Shown here: positions 63,606-64,000 of the stretch, one piece after another | Position numbering within the stretch: position 1 is the stretch's first letter | How the letters are laid out: every line of letters starts with the position of its first letter | NCBI RefSeq assembly: GCF_015209965.1 | Contig: NZ_MU158691.1 | Span: forward strand, 68,040-132,039 | Source of the DNA: Sphingobacterium pedocola | GTDB lineage: Bacteria > Bacteroidota > Bacteroidia > Sphingobacteriales > Sphingobacteriaceae | DNA length: 64,000 nucleotides | Direction: 5' to 3' | Program-made: the position numbers and the translations under genes | The notes under the pieces: model-generated | The model's input: the letters and a program-made list of their open reading frames with translations, nothing else | Database searches by the model: none | What the model was told of the DNA's origin: nothing

Positions 63606-64000
63606 ATGAATATTAATAGTACGTTAAGCGATATCAAGAATAGGAAATATAAGCCGGTGTATTTATTGCATGGCGAGGAAGCGTATTACATAGATTTGAT
63701 CAGCGACGCGTTAGAAAATTCGGTCTTAAATGACGCACAGAAGGGGTTTGATCAAACTGTCCTCTATGGAAAGGATACTGATTTTTCGACGATAGTAAAC
63801 GCGTCAAAACGCTATCCGATGATGAGCGAATACCAATTGATTATTGTTAAAGAGGCGCAGGCGCTTAAGTGGAAGTCTGATGACGACCTATTTGCAAAGT
63901 ATGTTGGTAATCCAACACCGTCTACGATATTAGTTATTGCTTTTAAACATGGTAAGTTTGATAAACGTACGAAACTTTATAAAGCGATTGATAAAAGAGG
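63606..64000 (+). CDS. holA: DNA polymerase III subunit delta, 3' part outside the window
   Basis: This clamp-loader subunit opens the sliding clamp during replication. About 131 residues are visible from the ATG at 63606: MNINSTLSDIKNRKYKPVYL, then LHGEEAYYIDLISDALE, which is the usual HolA N-terminal pattern (YLLxGEExyyiD), and YPMMSEYQLIIVKEAQALK. The frame runs off the right edge. It is divergent from the HsdR_N-type gene, an arrangement often seen in Bacteroidota. Confidence 0.92.
   Translation, partial: MNINSTLSDIKNRKYKPVYLLHGEEAYYIDLISDALENSVLNDAQKGFDQTVLYGKDTDFSTIVNASKRYPMMSEYQLIIVKEAQALKWKSDDDLFAKYVGNPTPSTILVIAFKHGKFDKRTKLYKAIDKR

Overview
The window looks like a chromosome segment of a Bacteroidota bacterium, most likely family Sphingobacteriaceae (Sphingobacterium, Pedobacter or a relative). 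The evidence is a SusC/SusD pair with two propeller-type regulators, proteins carrying the gliding-motility or type IX secretion type B C-terminal domain, a PorP/SprF protein, the Bacteroidota form of arginine decarboxylase, the long form of GAPDH, and repeated matches to the Bacteroidota promoter -7 element TAnnTTTG upstream of genes. Genus cannot be fixed from the sequence alone.

Layout. 1-1.4 kb: 3' part of a long-form GAPDH gene. 1.5-14.4 kb: a compact polysaccharide utilisation locus, transcribed leftward as susC, susD, a two-domain glycoside hydrolase (TIM barrel plus GH16) and a propeller sensor with a LytS-type kinase. A second propeller regulator with a LuxR-type HTH is divergent; candidate operators lie between it and susC. 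14.4-18 kb: small membrane and unknown proteins, with a long gene-poor stretch holding palindromes and a REP/MITE-like element. 18-24 kb: housekeeping genes (arginine decarboxylase, argS, a Gfo/Idh/MocA oxidoreductase, a YhiN/HI0933 flavoprotein), with a tandem REP array. 24.2-26.2 kb: a small decayed mobile region with a truncated tyrosine recombinase and an intact GNAT-RHH toxin-antitoxin pair with a palindromic operator.

26.2-50 kb: a surface-adhesin locus, all on the plus strand. It encodes three small secreted proteins sharing an N-terminal module, a 772-residue repeat protein, a 512-residue protein with a type B sorting domain, a giant adhesin of about 4,408 residues ending in the same domain, PorP/SprF, and a PD40-OmpA lipoprotein-like protein. 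The layout resembles the sprC-sprD-sprB-sprF gliding locus of Flavobacterium johnsoniae, but the adhesin sequence and the accessory proteins differ. The giant gene contains near-identical tandem repeats (four of 381 bp and two of 825 bp). I regard this as the most interesting system in the window.

50-64 kb: a pair of ferritin-like secreted proteins, an ECF sigma factor with its anti-sigma factor, RNase P RNA with a well-placed promoter, an NtrC-type response regulator with a variant GAFTGA loop, a 58-residue membrane peptide gene, and a methionine/homocysteine block (homoserine dehydrogenase, O-acetylhomoserine sulfhydrylase under a SAM-I riboswitch, and cystathionine beta-synthase-like protein). 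These are followed by AMP nucleosidase, clpX, clpP, a stand-alone HsdR-N-type protein and the 5' part of holA. No tRNA, 5S/16S/23S rRNA, CRISPR array or intact insertion sequence was recognised.
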